Shown here: piece by piece, positions 1 through 13,409 of the stretch
Layout of the letters: the number at the start of each line of letters is the position of its first letter
Position numbering within the stretch: the first letter of the stretch is position 1
Assembly (NCBI GenBank): GCA_029582165.1
Contig: CM055885.1
Span: 13,967,729-14,031,728 of the forward strand
Source: Portulaca oleracea
Taxonomy: Eukaryota > Streptophyta > Magnoliopsida > Caryophyllales > Portulacaceae
Direction of reading: 5' to 3'
DNA: 64,000 bases
Notes under the pieces: model-generated
Told to the model about the DNA's origin: nothing
The model's database searches: none
The model's input: only the letters and a program-made list of their open reading frames with translations
Position numbers and translations under genes: made by a program

Positions 1-1
1 T

Positions 2-364
2 GATGCGTTCTCCTCCCCAGAAGCGGAAGAAGCCCATGCATGTTTATTTGCTCTCAAACGGATGATGTAGAAGGGATACCCAAGAGTACAAGTTGAAGGG
101 GTCTACTTGGCGCTGATGTCGAAGGTGAAAAAGAAAGATGAAGGAGACTCCTTTACTGGCTATGTGGTTATTGAATTGACTAAATACAGATCCGGTTTTG
201 AGAATATAACATGACATCATGTACGCAGGGGTTGCAACAAAGTTGCACATGAGTTAGCCCATTTACCAACCATGGACACTCAGGAGAGAGCTTGGAAGGA
301 AAATGATCCAGATTTTGTCTATGATCTGGCAAGTAAAGACATGTGTATCTTCATTGAAAGATAA
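2..364 (+). pseudogene. RNase H-like (RVT_3 family) fragment of a LINE-type or RNase H-domain protein
   Basis: One frame (first codon at 2) reads through to TAA at 362-364, broken by two stops, TAG at 68-70 and TGA at 212-214. The readable parts include DAFSSPEAEEAHACLFALK and, after the second stop, HHVRRGCNKVAHELAH. That second motif is the hallmark C-terminal end of the plant RVT_3/RNase H-like domain found in LINE polyproteins and related host proteins (H-V-R-R-x-x-N-x-V-A-H-x-L-A). The TGA sits where this family usually has Trp, so it is probably a point-mutated TGG. The N-terminal part lies outside the window. I infer a decayed mobile-element or RNase H-family relic with no active product. 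Confidence 0.7.
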
Positions 365-1812
365 ATAATATAAACCCCTTTTGGTTCAAAATTTTTTTTT
401 GTTGTTGTGGGTTGTTATTGTTATTATTATTATTATGAGTAGTAGTGTTGGTAAGATGTAAATATGTTAATACATGGGAGGGGTTCTTTTAAAATGTGGA
501 TAATTTTAATTAAATTACATATCTAAGATAAAACGTCGTGTGTTATATGGGTAAAATCTCACCTTCGATATTTCATTGGACATATAATAAGCATATGACC
601 TGAGCGGTCACACTACGGGCCAAATACTTCGGTCAAGCGTAATCAAAGTAATGAATCAAACCGGTCAACCCCTGGTCAACATATGTCAAGAAAAAGTTCA
701 TTCCTCTTGCCTGACTAGGTTTTGCTAGTGAAATGCTCCATTAAACCTCACTAAAAGTTTTGTTATATGTACATTATTACTATTTTTATTTGAGAAGTTA
801 TTCTACTTCGTGTATGTCAATCCTAATAATTGTCACATTTGACTTTGCTCTCTTGTAAAAGGTATCTCATCTAAAACTCATCTCAAACAAATTACTTTCC
901 CTTTTGGCGTATTAATTATATTCTATCCTTTTGTTAAATGTCATATGGACATACATTATCAATTCAAAAACTAGGGTGTGCCTTATCTTAAAGGTTGGGA
1001 GCGAAGCATGGCCCCAACTCATTACTAGTGGTGTTCACATTTCACTTTGGTGTGGTTTCAGTTTTTGAAGCGGTGCACCGAAAAAAGCGGTTTACTAAAA
1101 ACGTAAACTAGAATCGGATAATCCGATGCACGAGATGTTAGTGTATTTGCTTTAACGGTTCGGTTCACCAGATAAACAGAACCGTCTTTGATTTTTTGAA
1201 TAATAAGTTAGTCTAGGTAATTTCCAACAAAATTTGAACATTTTAAGTGCACACTTTGTATATTAGATTTTATCAAACCGGATAACTGGCGTATTCCTCA
1301 TCTTAAAGGTGAGATAAATTGGAAAGATCAGACTTACATTGAATGTATAATTAACCATGCCAATTCAATTTAATATTTCATATCAAACATCAACCATCCA
1401 AGCTAGAAATTACTCCCCAAATGCTAACGTAAATCCATGTCTAATCCCTAATTAACAAACAACTTTTCCAAACTAACTATTTATACACTTCAATTCATAT
1501 AAGTGAATTGCTCTCCTACACAATTAAACTTCAACTATCTGCCCTGTAAATTTCATGGGTATCCTGGGTTAGGTAATTAATTATCGAAAGTTACAAAAAA
1601 TTACCAAAAGTTACCGAAATTTACCCAAAAAAATTAACATTTATTTATTAAACATTTTAGACTGCCATATTTTTAATACTTATCAAAAGTTTACTCATAT
1701 CAAAAGTTATCAAAAATTACCAAAAATTACCAAAAGTTACCAAAATTCAACATTTACCATACCACAACTTACCTACCAAATTTACAGGGTCAACCAAATT
1801 TGATCGGTTTTT
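365..1812. other. AT-rich intergenic DNA, no gene seen
   Basis: No supported coding region. Positions about 1550-1800 are a low-complexity tract built from TTACCAAAAGTTACC-like words. The same words occur in opposite orientation near 43925-44050 and 45060-45165, so this is a dispersed repeat. Nothing else is recognisable. Confidence 0.5.
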
Positions 1813-2104
1813 GGCCCTGTTTGCAACCAACTATTAGATTGTAGCTGTTAGTTGATAGCTATTTGGATTAACTGTTTGAGTTAGGTAATTGCAAGAAAAG
1901 TGTTTGGTAAAATAGTTTTTTGTGAAAAGTTACCCCAAAAGGCTTTATCAAGTAGCTTTTTGAAAACTAGCTTATTGAATCCAAAAAACTAATATAAAAA
2001 GCTACTTATCAAACATTTCAGGTAGTTTTTTTAACCCTGATCAAAATGCTCAAAGCTATCCAAAAAGCTAAAAACTACCTAAAAAGCTGGGTAACCACAC
2101 CCTT
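1813..2104. mobile_element. possible hAT-type MITE
   Basis: The segment begins GGCCCTGTTTGCAACC and ends GGGTAACCACACCC, an imperfect inverted pair resembling plant hAT miniature elements whose ends read G-G-x-C-T-G-T-T-T-G-G. The interior is rich in AAAAGCTACT/AGTAGCTTTT words and can fold back on itself. I could not identify a clean 8-bp target duplication, so the borders are approximate. Confidence 0.4.
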
Positions 2105-2729
2105 TGTCGATTGGAAGTTCTTAGTGGTTTGCGCATTAACCAAACTAGTTAGACTATCAAACATCAATCATACGTATCAAACCGGTTGAGTTGAGTTAGG
2201 TTCCTTAACATAGTTCGAAAGTACTTCTCATTCCTAAATCAATTTAGGCCACTAAAGGATTAGCAACACTACCAAAATTGCTTCCAAACAAAGCCATACA
2301 TTTTCTTCACCCCATGTAATAATTTTAATTTTAGTGATCTTTATTCTTTATAAGACACAAAATTAGCACATCTCCTATGCGCAATTGCACACTATTAAGC
2401 TTACCTCTAGACACAAAATAGAGGGAGCAATATAATCACTCTTACATAGTACTAAAGTAATCAGATTTCCTCTTCAACTCATGATATACATTTTGAAACT
2501 AAAAATTTTCAAGTTGTGAAGACAATTTCAATACCTGCCCTACACACGTATATATAATTCATCACAGGCAGGGAAAAATAGACCCAACAGAAGCAAAAAT
2601 TCGTCTCTTGGGACGCCGACAAATCAATAGGGAAAACATCAACGATACAATGCCTAAAAGTCCCGAACAATAAACTAAGAATGGCTACGAATGGAAGAAC
2701 ACTGCTATTGCCAATGGATGTCGATGGTA
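2105..2729 (-). other. 3' flank and probable 3' UTR of the MMT gene
   Basis: Non-coding sequence directly downstream of the MMT stop codon. An AATAAA hexamer on the minus strand lies near 2340-2345, about 390 bases past the stop, and could serve as a poly(A) signal, though nothing confirms it. The rest is AT-rich and featureless. Confidence 0.4.
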
Positions 2730-5700
2730 CTAGTAGACAATTTCTTTGAACTTGGCAACACAGGCCAATGCCCGATCAAATTCGTCTTCTTGTAGAGCAA
2801 TTGAGAAGCGGCAGTAGCCAGGGATTCCGGTCCAAACACCGCTATTGATACATAAGCCAGTGGCCTTGAAGATGGCTTGTCGAATCGTGGAGTCAGTGAG
2901 CTCGAATTCTTCATCGGTGTTGTCTTGAAGTTTGACACGTTTTCCTAGATACCCAGAAGGCTTTGCCACCATGGAAACACCAGCGCGTGGTGGAAGGACT
3001 TCCCAACCACACTTCTCCAATGTCTGTTACATGGAACACAAAAGGAAACTTTTTACCACAAACCTAAATGAAAAGGGGGAGGTTAAGGTGGCCAAAAAAC
3101 ACACCATTTCAAAATGACAAATCTTTTTTTTTTTTTTTGACAGGAAAAAAAATATATGTCAATAATGGAAATAAAGAACTGATGCTCAACTAGCACCGTA
3201 CAAAGTCATGTACAACCAAAAAGCAAATTGTCCACAAAATTTTACCACATCAAAAAAGGAAAAGCTAAACTTCCCACTAATCCAAAAGAAGAGAGGCTTG
3301 ACAAAATTGTCTTTCAATTTCTGAACAGGGATTTCAACTCCCTCGAGAACCCATAGGTTCCTTTCCTTTCAAATAACCCAAAGAATCACATGAGGAATAA
3401 CTGAGGCCTTCAAAATGACAATCTTAGTTTTCTATTTTGGGTTATCTTCATGTTTGTCTCCACCAAAAGGTATCATATCACTATTATGCTCCAAGCTCAC
3501 ATTTATGAGAAGTCAACTATGGATGGTGAGGAATATAGCGACTTTTTTTTGGATAAATGCTACTCTCTATACTCAATTAACTACCACTGGCAATCACACC
3601 AAATTAACTTGATGTGCATAGACTTGATGAATTGACTGTTTTACTGGTCCATATTTACCAGCGAATAGATTTTTTTTTTTTTTGTGTGGAGGGGGGGGGG
3701 GAGTCCAGGTGCATAGGGATCCTGACATCAGCTGCTGCAAAACAATCGCTAGTCATTGCCTCGCGACTAAGGTGAGATTGACATTGAGAATAAGTAATGG
3801 TCTAAAATCAGATTCAAAAGTTGGCAATCAGAAGTAACTACATGTCAAAGGCATCTGAGTTTCAGATTACACCACCGAAAGCCCGGAACTAAAATAACAA
3901 ATATTTGCCAAGGTTAAGTGCAATGTGTGTGCCTTTTAGCAAGAGCACAATTGATTTGAGAAAAGACTCTTTAAGGAAGCCAAGGATTAGAAAAGTAAAT
4001 GCTGTTAAACATTATTGTCCATTGAAGATGGAAACAAACACATCAAATTGATCAACTGCTCAAAGAGGAAGAAATACAAACGACCGGGAATTAAAACAAT
4101 ATATAGGTAACAGCATGTCAAGTAAAATTCAAGACACAATAGACAGCAATATGTAGGCAGTGTAAATTTTGCCAGCTGTATGCTCAAGAGTCAAGACGGG
4201 AATCGACAACATTCAGAGGTTAACAGTTGGCAACTTGTGAAAGGACCGGTGACAGCACATCACATAAACACCAAACTGATCAACCAATCAAAGGATTTGT
4301 TAACGAGCTGGCAATTTGAGAAACGGTTGGTTATTAAGGCTCATGTTTCTGAAACCAGATCAACTATAAGAGTTTTAGATTTTGGATAGCTGTAGACATC
4401 TAATTAACAGTGGGTGGAGGTGACATGTTGTAAGAGCTACTGAGGTAGGGCCTAATGAGACTTTTGTTCTAGCAGTGAATCATCTTACAAGACAGAGTCC
4501 ATTGCTTGACACTCATGGCATCACCAAAATAACTGACATTTTACAGTTTAGAATGTGAGAAAAGGATGTTACTTTCCTAAAGTAATAGTCATGGCTACGT
4601 AACTTCCAGATGTATAACCACCCAACCAATATCTATCCCTAGTTTGCTAGCTTCTTAACGAGCAACAAAATGCTTTTTACTTATACATAATTTCCAAGTG
4701 ACGTCTAAAATATTTTACATTTTACATCTCACGTGCCTTGTGGCAGGGATCAATTAGCAGCTGCGCTGTATCTCCATATCATATTTTATATCTCAATATT
4801 CTACTTACAAGGGATCACAATAACTCAAAAGTCCAAATCCATACCCTATTAATATGGTGTCAGCAAACAACCCAAGAACAATGGAGGCTAAATATGCAGA
4901 GAGAAAATTTGCATGCATTTGAATGTGCTGAAAGAAGCGAAAGACATAATCAGACATGATAGTAGTATTACCTCCCTCAAGCGCTGAGATCGACTTTTAA
5001 GTATTCCTTTATGCTCAGCAACATATTGAGACATGCTACCGGCTTCTTGCTCAGTCTGAGCCAGCAATTTCTTAATTGGATACTTCACTGTACCGTGAGA
5101 TTTGCTTAATCCGGCAAAACCATTTGACGTCTCATCCAAAAGAGACTGGTCTACAACCAGGAACCCAAATGCCAATCCTCCTGTGAGCATCTCCATTGAC
5201 AGTCCACCAAGTAAAGAAACCCTAAAAGTTGAACTTGATGAGCCATAAAGCTGTGCTAGTGTGGACTCTAAATTCCAGCCATCCCAGTTATCGACATCAT
5301 ACTCCAATCCGGAGAAAGAGGTGTCAATCAGAACCCTAGCCCCAAATTTCGCACAGACCGTGAGTATCTTTTCCATCTCTTTATTGCTGTAAAGCAAACC
5401 AGTTGGGTTGATTGTCGGTCCAGCGATGTATACCCAAGGCTTTTCAACAGATTCCAGAACCTTGGTCAGTACATCATCTGTTAGTTTAAACCCAACATCA
5501 GCTACTGTTGGGATATATGCAATGTTTGCATTCATGAACTTGGCAGCAGCTACATAGCACCCGTTACATCCAGCAGGAAAGCAGAATGTGCCACCTTCTT
5601 GGATGCAGCAAAGCACCAGCTTGTTAAAAAGACCCAAAGAATAGTCAGAATATAGGAATTCCATACTCCCATTGCTTGGGAAACCATATTTGGTCTTTAT

Positions 5701-8700
5701 GAATTGTTTGATGCTGCTTGTCACATCGATCTCAGATTCTGACAGATTTTGTCTGGCAAAACTTTCAAAAATAGCACCCTTAACAGTTGACGGCAATGGC
5801 AAGGAGCTCTGATCGACATCCATGTGGATGAGGGATGAAGCGACATCTACCTCATTTATTGACAGTTCAGCTTCGCTAAAGACGGAGACAGCAGAGCTGG
5901 CAAAGCCAATCACACTAGCAGAATTCTTCTTTTCACGCTCCCTCTGGAAGAAAAGCAATAGGATCAACTTATCACTCTAGGTAAGTTACCTCAACGCCCC
6001 AAACAAGCGAAAAAAATAGGGAAAAAAGGGAGCAAATAGGTAGATTGTTACTTAGACCACCAACTGGTGTTTCACTAAACCAATGTCAATTTTGCCTCAA
6101 GATAAAACTGCCATCAATTTGACATTAAACGAAGAGATGAAAATAGGAAAGAGTGACAAACCATTGTAGGCGGACGTCGATCAGCCAGCTGAAAGGAAAG
6201 TAGTTCATTGAAAAGACAACCATAATAGTTTTGACTAATCAATGCTGTATTCCCTTCAAGAAGCTCCACTGTCCTCGACAAAGCCTGGAAAACATTTTCA
6301 TCTTCTGAAATCACAAAAGCTACTTCAAGATCTGAGTAAACCTGGAGAGACATCAACATTCACGTTGTGAGATTGTTGTGCACAATTAGGGACTAGTTCC
6401 ACCACAAAGCACCAAAAGATATGATACACTAATTGATTAGTAGGCTGAACTTTCTAGAGCTATCAGTCAAGCTGAACTTAATGGCAAAAAAAGTGACCAG
6501 AACCTGATTCTTCAGAAGACCACAAACAACTGCTGCATGAGATGGGAGTGAAGTTCCTGCGAGATACTTTAGGACTCCATTGGAACTTGGAAGGCTTGAC
6601 AATTCGAAGTGATCAGATATATCTAAGAAAAGACGTGAGCCTATTTCCCTCGTAACATCCAGTAGACTTTCAAAGGCGGAACTAGTAACAGCTTCAAAAC
6701 TGGCAATACCAGTGACGACAACCTGAGGTTTCAGCTTCCTGATCAGCTCAACCATCAAATCGGACTGGCGTGGAGCCTCTATAACTGTAATGACATTCTC
6801 TGAAGCCTGATTGGTGTCTTTCTTCTGCTGCATAAACAGAGAGCTCGTTCAGATTGATCATTACCAATCTAGAGGACATGCAATTAAAACCATAAAGATT
6901 TCTCTATGTGTTCTGAATGGTCAGCTATTACATACTGGCCAGGACAAGGTGCCACTTATATAGAGAGAGTATATACCTTGATTTCCAGAGATGTCATCCA
7001 TTGCCTGGGAAGGTTTCTTGTCAGATGCTCGTCGACAATAGCAAGTTGTGGCGAAAACAGCCATAAAGCATTCTCAATTGCTACAGTCCTTGAAGGGAAC
7101 ACAACTACATTCTAAATAATGAGAAACAAAAGTAAAACAAAATGAGCACCAATGGAAGTTTGCAATATCCTTTTCAAATATTACCAAAAAAAAAAAAAAG
7201 AATACTCCAAAATCCCGCCCAAGCGGGGTATGGAGGGGTGGGATGTAGTAGTCTTACCCCTAAATTTTGCAATTTAGAGAGACTAATTCCAATTGACCCA
7301 AGATTTAGAAATCATTGCTAAAAACACAAGAATTTCAGAATGGGAAACCAAAGAGAAACAACCACCCATAGAAAAGGTACTCATCTGCCAAAACTTCAAA
7401 ATATGGGGGAGGAGGTTGGGAAAGGGTTATGATCAGTAGTTACAAATCATATTTCCCATTTTACCTTGGCACTTAGTGGAATATGATGGTATGTTTTCAT
7501 GAATCCTGCTATGAGATCACGGAACCGTTTGCTTCCAGCTGGGGACTCACAGGGAGGAAATGAATTTTCTTTAAGGATACTTGCAAGATAAGCGAGGAAT
7601 GGAATCTTTTCATCAGCCACAGCATCATCTTCAAAGGACAAGTCCAAGGAATTGCTGATGTCTTTATAACCATTTCTCAAAAATTCAAAAATTGTCTTAA
7701 CCTGTAATCAACCATGACTATAGTTTACATTGAGATATGTACTTTTACTAACAATCATGTATCTAATTGTCGAGGGGGAAAACAGAAGGAAAAAATCTTC
7801 CCACCTGATTTGGTAGATGAAGTTGACAACTGTAAACAGACAGGGCATGAGAGATGCAACCACCAGCCTTCCCATATGCCCATGCAGTTCGAGCACAAAT
7901 TGGTCGATCTCCCGTAAGCCCCATGAAAAACTCAAATCGGTGTGGGCTGTTCTTTTCAATTTCTACTAGTGCTGAAATATCTGTATCGGCAGCCTGTAAA
8001 ACACATCTCAGACAAATCTCATACAAGACATAAAAAAAAATAAAAATAAAAATAATGATATCAGCTTCGAGTTCCTTGCCTGAATAACTTTTGTTTGCCA
8101 AATCTTATTGACACGGAAACCCCGACGTTCAAACAAGCGTTTGCAGACAGCTTGTCCTGGGCGGCCCCCCATATTAAAGATCATAATTCCAGTTGGTTTA
8201 ATTACTGCAATTCCTTCCTCAACTGCCCTTGCTATCAAACCTAACCCAAATTGATCTTCAACAAAACCCTAGTACCAAATAACAAAAGTAGCATTTGAAT
8301 AACTTAGCTCAAGGAGGAAAGGTAACAGGTTAATCTCAACAGAAGCAGACATCAATTCAGATGCATCAGACCCAAACAAAGAAAAGGAAGGAAAAAGGAG
8401 ATATGAAAGTGCTCAAAAGTACAAAAACTGTACAAACAAGTATTCTCAAACTTCATTTCCTTGCTTTGTATCAACTCTGCGGAGAATGCAATAAACTAGT
8501 GCCACAAAAAACTTACATTGCTAGGATAGGATGAAAATACATACATAGGTATCGCAACAAACAGAACCAAATGGCATCTGCTTGTTTCACACAGGACCCA
8601 TCTATAAATTCCCAATGTATCAACACTCAACAGATATTGTCCACTCAATTGTCTAAACGGCTAACAGCTTAGCAAATGTGACCACAGGAAATTGCAGGAA

Positions 8701-11700
8701 CCATGTAATGGAAACTGCATTAAAAAATGTGAGAAAAAATGGAATTAACCATCTCTGACCTGAAGTGCACAATAGTTACTAAGCGAATACAGAAACTCTT
8801 CACTTGCGTTTTCAGTTATCATCTTGGTCATTGCATCTGGATTAGGATTAAGAATCTGAAAAGAAAACATGACAAAAGATTGAGATATAATCTGATGGTA
8901 GGAGCAGGTAAGCAGGTTTTCAACAACAATGAGCAGCTGTGGTAATGATGCCAGTAGAAAAGGTCACAACATTACCTGTGGTATGCAGCCAACAATTCTT
9001 TCAAGCATAATGTTATTGGTTCTGCAATAAGCTAGAAGGTCAGATTCATGAAACTCCACTCTGTCCAGTAAAGTTTTCTTTTCAGAATCATAGATGGGTT
9101 GACCATTCTCATCCAAAGCATTTAAGTATAAGTTAATCCATGATATCTTCACGGCTCTGGGATTTATATCAAGGCCGTACACCTGTAAAAGAACCATCCA
9201 AAAAACACAATTGCCCCCAACAAGGAAGCTGATATAAAGTTATAATCCAGGATTCTTGTACTTATCAGACCAAAAGATTGATGATACTGGATTTGCGTTC
9301 TTTTTAATGTTTGGTTTTTCTTTTGTTTGGGGGTGGGCAGGCGACCATTGATATTAATCTTAGAATTTTAATTTAACCATAAGCATTTGTTGTTCAAAAA
9401 TAACCATGCAAATATGTAATGCATGCATGACAGCTACATAAACATATCAAACCTTTGATGGCAGCCATTTCTCAGCAATAGCAATGGTTATCCATCCATT
9501 TCCACAACCAAGCTCAGAAACTGTCTTATCCTTGAAAATAGATTCAGGATGCCTATTTAAACCTTCATAAAACGTGAAAGACCAATCTTCAGGAATAAAA
9601 ATGCTAGGGATCACCATCATTGTCAACTTTTTCCTCTGCCGGGAGCCTGAAATCAATAACAATTCCTCAGCACAATCTTGAGACCTTAAATAGAAGATAT
9701 GGACATATTAAGAGATCACAACTTAACAAATGTCATGGTGCACATGATCAACACTTTTAGTTCCATCTACAAAACTAGAGATTTAGAACTGAGAGCATGG
9801 CACATACATTTCCAAATCAAAAGGCTTTGGTCAAATTCATTCTAGATTGTTAGGATAGCAAAATTTATTTCAAACAATGTACACTCAGACTTTATTACAA
9901 AAGACACAGGAACCTCTTTTGCCCATCAGCAAGTTCCCTTTTCACCCCACTTTGATGGAGGAAACCAACCGTCAAAGTAGCTTTCACACTTTTCACATTC
10001 TCACGAATAAATAAACCATTCTACAAGTTACAATGATCTCTTAGCTATCTTTTGATTCAAGGACATTAATCTTCCTATATCTTATAAAAGATTAATGTCC
10101 TTACAGTCTTCGTGTACAACGTGACCGGTAATCCTTCCTCCTCATGAGCATAGGGCCATCCCAATACATCTGCTCAACTTAAGCATTACCATACTCAAAG
10201 AAAAAATATTTGTCTTTGTTGCATAGTAATGATTTTGCCATTATCATATTGCACACATAGGAGTGTCATCTATGCAATACAATTGAAAAACAAAAACATC
10301 TTCACTTGTATTACATGGACTAATTTTGTCAGTTTGAATTGAAGTCAACTACATGCAAATAAAAGCAAGAAACTGCCAACAATTCCCACATTCCACGACA
10401 AGAGGCCCTAAATATTCAATATCTCAATCAAGCTGAAAGATATATAATCAAATCGAAGAGTTTTTCTTTTTTCGCGTGCTAATTAAATAGACTGATATAT
10501 CTACCAGGCAGGGTTTGAAGATCAATTGTGCAATAACATTTAGTCTTCCTTTAGTCATCCTTCTGATTCTCAGTGTACTACTGAAGATCAAACCAATACC
10601 CCAAAACCCATTGACCACAATGAGTGGAGGGATCAATATATGCAGCATGTTTTCTTACAGTTTATAACAACTGCATAGAGGTTATTTTGTATGAAACTAA
10701 GAGTCAAAAATGTCCAAACCTAGGCTCTGCTGCTCAACGGGATAAGAAAGAGGTCACAACATACATAGCTATCACTATATACCATATGCACTTAGAGTTT
10801 ATACTCCAGGATGTACGCAAGTAAACAATCATGCTAGTAAGAGTGAAAAATCCGATATCTAAGTGAAAATGACTTGACACCCATGAGCACATAATAAATT
10901 GTTGATAGCTATAGCCAATAATCTCTGGTCAACTATACAAAAAAAACTGCCAAAATGGTCAAAAAAAGCACAATTAACAAGAATAAAAACATAGCCTTTT
11001 ATAAGGGGGAAAAGACAAATTATCACAAACACTTTATATCTACTGAATGAAACTCTGGCATAAATCACTAAATCGGAGCAGGGGTGAGGGGCACAAGTTG
11101 ATTTTTTCCTATTGATGATGCAATACTGATGTGATGTTCTCATGCGTCTGAACGTTCAACGCCATATTTTAAATGTGAAATGATTGTTTTGTTATTTTAA
11201 ATAAGGAACAGGAGATTCGTACTTAATTTAAATAAACGAAAAATGATCTACATATTTAACCCAATATCAGAGTGGATGTTAGCTAACTAATCCATGAAAA
11301 AAAAAAATACTCATCAGCCTGATTCACGTTAGACATACAGAAAACAGACACAGTGCTCAGAAATCATCAACAATTCCAAAACTAAAGCTATAGAATCCGA
11401 TAATTTTGCAATAACAAAGACAGTGTAAAGATTAAAGAAAAACTCATCGCATAATATCATTTTATCACTCCTGACTGTTCTATATCAAACCAAGCGAAAT
11501 TCAATGCATAACAGGAAATCTCTGAAACATGTTCACTGGCATCTATGGCAGCGAAATCCTCATCGCCATTAACGAACGAATATCAATGAGAATTCAAAAC
11601 CGAATGACTATAGCCACACAATCCAATAATTTTCCATTAACAAGAACAACTCATCGCATAAGATCACTATTTCATTCCTGACTTCTCTCGATCAATCCAA

Positions 11701-12181
11701 ACGAAATTCAATCTCTAAAACGAGTTCACCAACAACTACGGCAAGGAAATCCTCATCGCCATTAACGATCGAATCAACGAGAATTCAAAACCGAATGAAT
11801 ATATCGACAGAATCCGATAATTTTTCCACTAACACACACAGTGCAAATAAACAACAACTCACACAGACAACTATGGCAGCAAAATCTACGTCGCCATTAA
11901 CGATCGAATCAACGAGAATTCAAACTCAAACGATGAAGAAGAGAAAAACCTGAAGCATGAGAGTGTTCCAACTGGATGTCATGGATGCGGAAATGGTAGG
12001 TAGACAAGCAATGATCAGAACCTCCATTAGAATCGAAGTGTTTCTGGAGATTTGCGAGGAAGATTCGAGCATCGGACCTCGTATTCGGATCTTCGAGTCG
12101 TTCAAGGACAGAACGCAGAGCACTGTAGGCAGCATCTCCAGACTGCTTGCATTTCTTCAAGAATTCATCAATGGCTTCCAT
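2730..12181 (-). CDS. MMT: methionine S-methyltransferase (S-methylmethionine synthase), 12 exons
   Basis: Transfers a methyl group from S-adenosylmethionine to methionine, making S-methylmethionine (SMM cycle, cytosol). Exons in transcript order: 12181-11950, 9646-9453, 9182-8976, 8855-8760, 8268-8080, 7993-7805, 7701-7465, 7111-6977, 6827-6504, 6341-6162, 5943-4972, 3023-2730. They total 3249 nt (1082 residues), matching the usual MMT size of about 1070-1090; all phases join. The N-terminal methyltransferase domain shows the SAM motif ELGCGNG (residues 122-128) and IVGCIPQ followed by ILNPNP, the position of the NPPY-type motif. The long C-terminal half is aminotransferase-like, with INPTG (N840) but Met911 in the GGLSMEM stretch where the PLP lysine would be expected. 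Intron 5 is GC-AG; the others seen are GT-AG. Exon 9 has a CAGCAG acceptor. The start is chosen at the first ATG (MEAIDEFLKKC), in good context. Intron 11 holds a LINE insertion; intron 1 (2.3 kb) is plain AT-rich. Confidence 0.96.
3124..3410 (-). mobile_element. 5'-truncated LINE insertion in MMT intron 11
   Basis: On the minus strand the segment ends in a poly(A) tail (poly-T at about 3124-3139 on the plus strand). Upstream it encodes a stop-interrupted stretch like ILWVI*KERNLW followed by PVQKLKDNFVKPLFFWIS, typical of the extreme C-terminus of plant LINE ORF2. It is flanked by a near-perfect direct repeat, TTCAAAATGACAA(A)TCTT, at about 3108-3125 and 3409-3425, the expected target-site duplication. 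Short, 5'-truncated and inactive. Confidence 0.75.
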
Positions 12182-12285
12182 GGCGATGTAGGTTCTCTTC
12201 GCTCTCTGCCTTGGCGCTCTTCCAAGATGATGATAGCTACTACAGGCTACTCGAAGTCGCAGAGCATAAATCGCGTTGAGATGTG

Positions 12286-12293
12286 CTTATATG
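12286..12293 (-). promoter_or_regulatory. probable TATA box of MMT
   Basis: CCATATAAGC on the minus strand, about 105 bases before the MMT start codon. The spacing fits a transcription start near 12255 and a short 5' leader. Sequence-only prediction. Confidence 0.45.
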
Positions 12294-12885
12294 GGAATCC
12301 TCAACAGAAAAGGTCAAATTTTACTTCAATATATTCAAATGAGACTCATGATAAAAGTCCTTTTTTTTTTATTAATGAAATGAACACTTGTTGAGATTTT
12401 TAATATCAATTATGTACTCATAAAAATTAATAATTATTATGATTTTAAAAAAATGTAAGAAATACAACCTAGGTAACCCTTCTTCTTCTTTCAGGAGATC
12501 TCTCCCACAAAATAGATGATAAAGAACCTGAAGGACTAGAATTCCAACATGTTACTGATTGGAGGGAAACAACAAAGTTAGTTAACCGGACAATTAATAT
12601 TTGTCTACTTTGATTTGACATATATTTTAAGAAAAAAATAATAATGCTACTGTTTTATTTTATTTGTCGCGCCAAATTTTCGTGAAAAGATTTTCACTAT
12701 TGAAATCTTAATTTGTACATCGATTCATTATAGCGGATGGATGACATTAGATTTATAATTAAAATATTATTAAAAAGTATAATGTTATATTTATGAAAGT
12801 TTTATCTAAAAAATATTAATTTAAAAATGACCTCACAAAACGTGAATGACATATTAAAAACAAAGGGAGTAAACTAAAAATAATA
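12294..12885. other. intergenic DNA upstream of MMT
   Basis: AT-rich, no coding signal. It presumably carries distal promoter sequence of MMT. Confidence 0.4.
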
Positions 12886-13168
12886 TTCTCTCCTTCCCAT
12901 ATTATCTGTCACTTTAACTAACTTTTTTTTTTCTCATAATATCTGTCACTTTATAATTCCAATGACACATTAATTACTAATTTATCAAATTCACCCTATT
13001 AATTACATCTTTTTCTTCCATTTTCCCTTTTATTCACCTTTTTCCTTTTTTATTCACCATTTTATTCAACATTTTTACATTTCCAATGAGATAAATTAGT
13101 TTAGAGTGGAAGTTTTTTTGGTTTTGTAAATCATGTCTAGATGGACAAATAATATGGGAAGGAGGGAG
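12886..13168. mobile_element. Stowaway-type MITE (283 bp)
   Basis: The ends are inverted: TTCTCTCCTTCCC on the left against GGGAAGGAGGGAG on the right (two mismatches). TA dinucleotides flank both sides (12884-12885 and 13169-13170), the Tc1/Mariner target duplication. CTCCCTCC-type ends define plant Stowaway elements. No coding capacity. Confidence 0.75.
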
Positions 13169-13409
13169 TATCATTTACCACACAAAAGAGTAGGGTCTAA
13201 GGATATTTAGGTAATTTCAATAAAATAAAAGTTTTAATGAAAGTGAACATCATCTCGAAACATTTGAAAAAGAAAATTAAAACCTTTGATTTTGCATCTG
13301 ACCATGTATGGTCATAGATATCAGGGAATGTGGTCATGAATTTTATGACGAGTATTATTATTTTCACATTCTTACTTAAACTCTCTTTTTATCAGATTCA
13401 TATATATTA

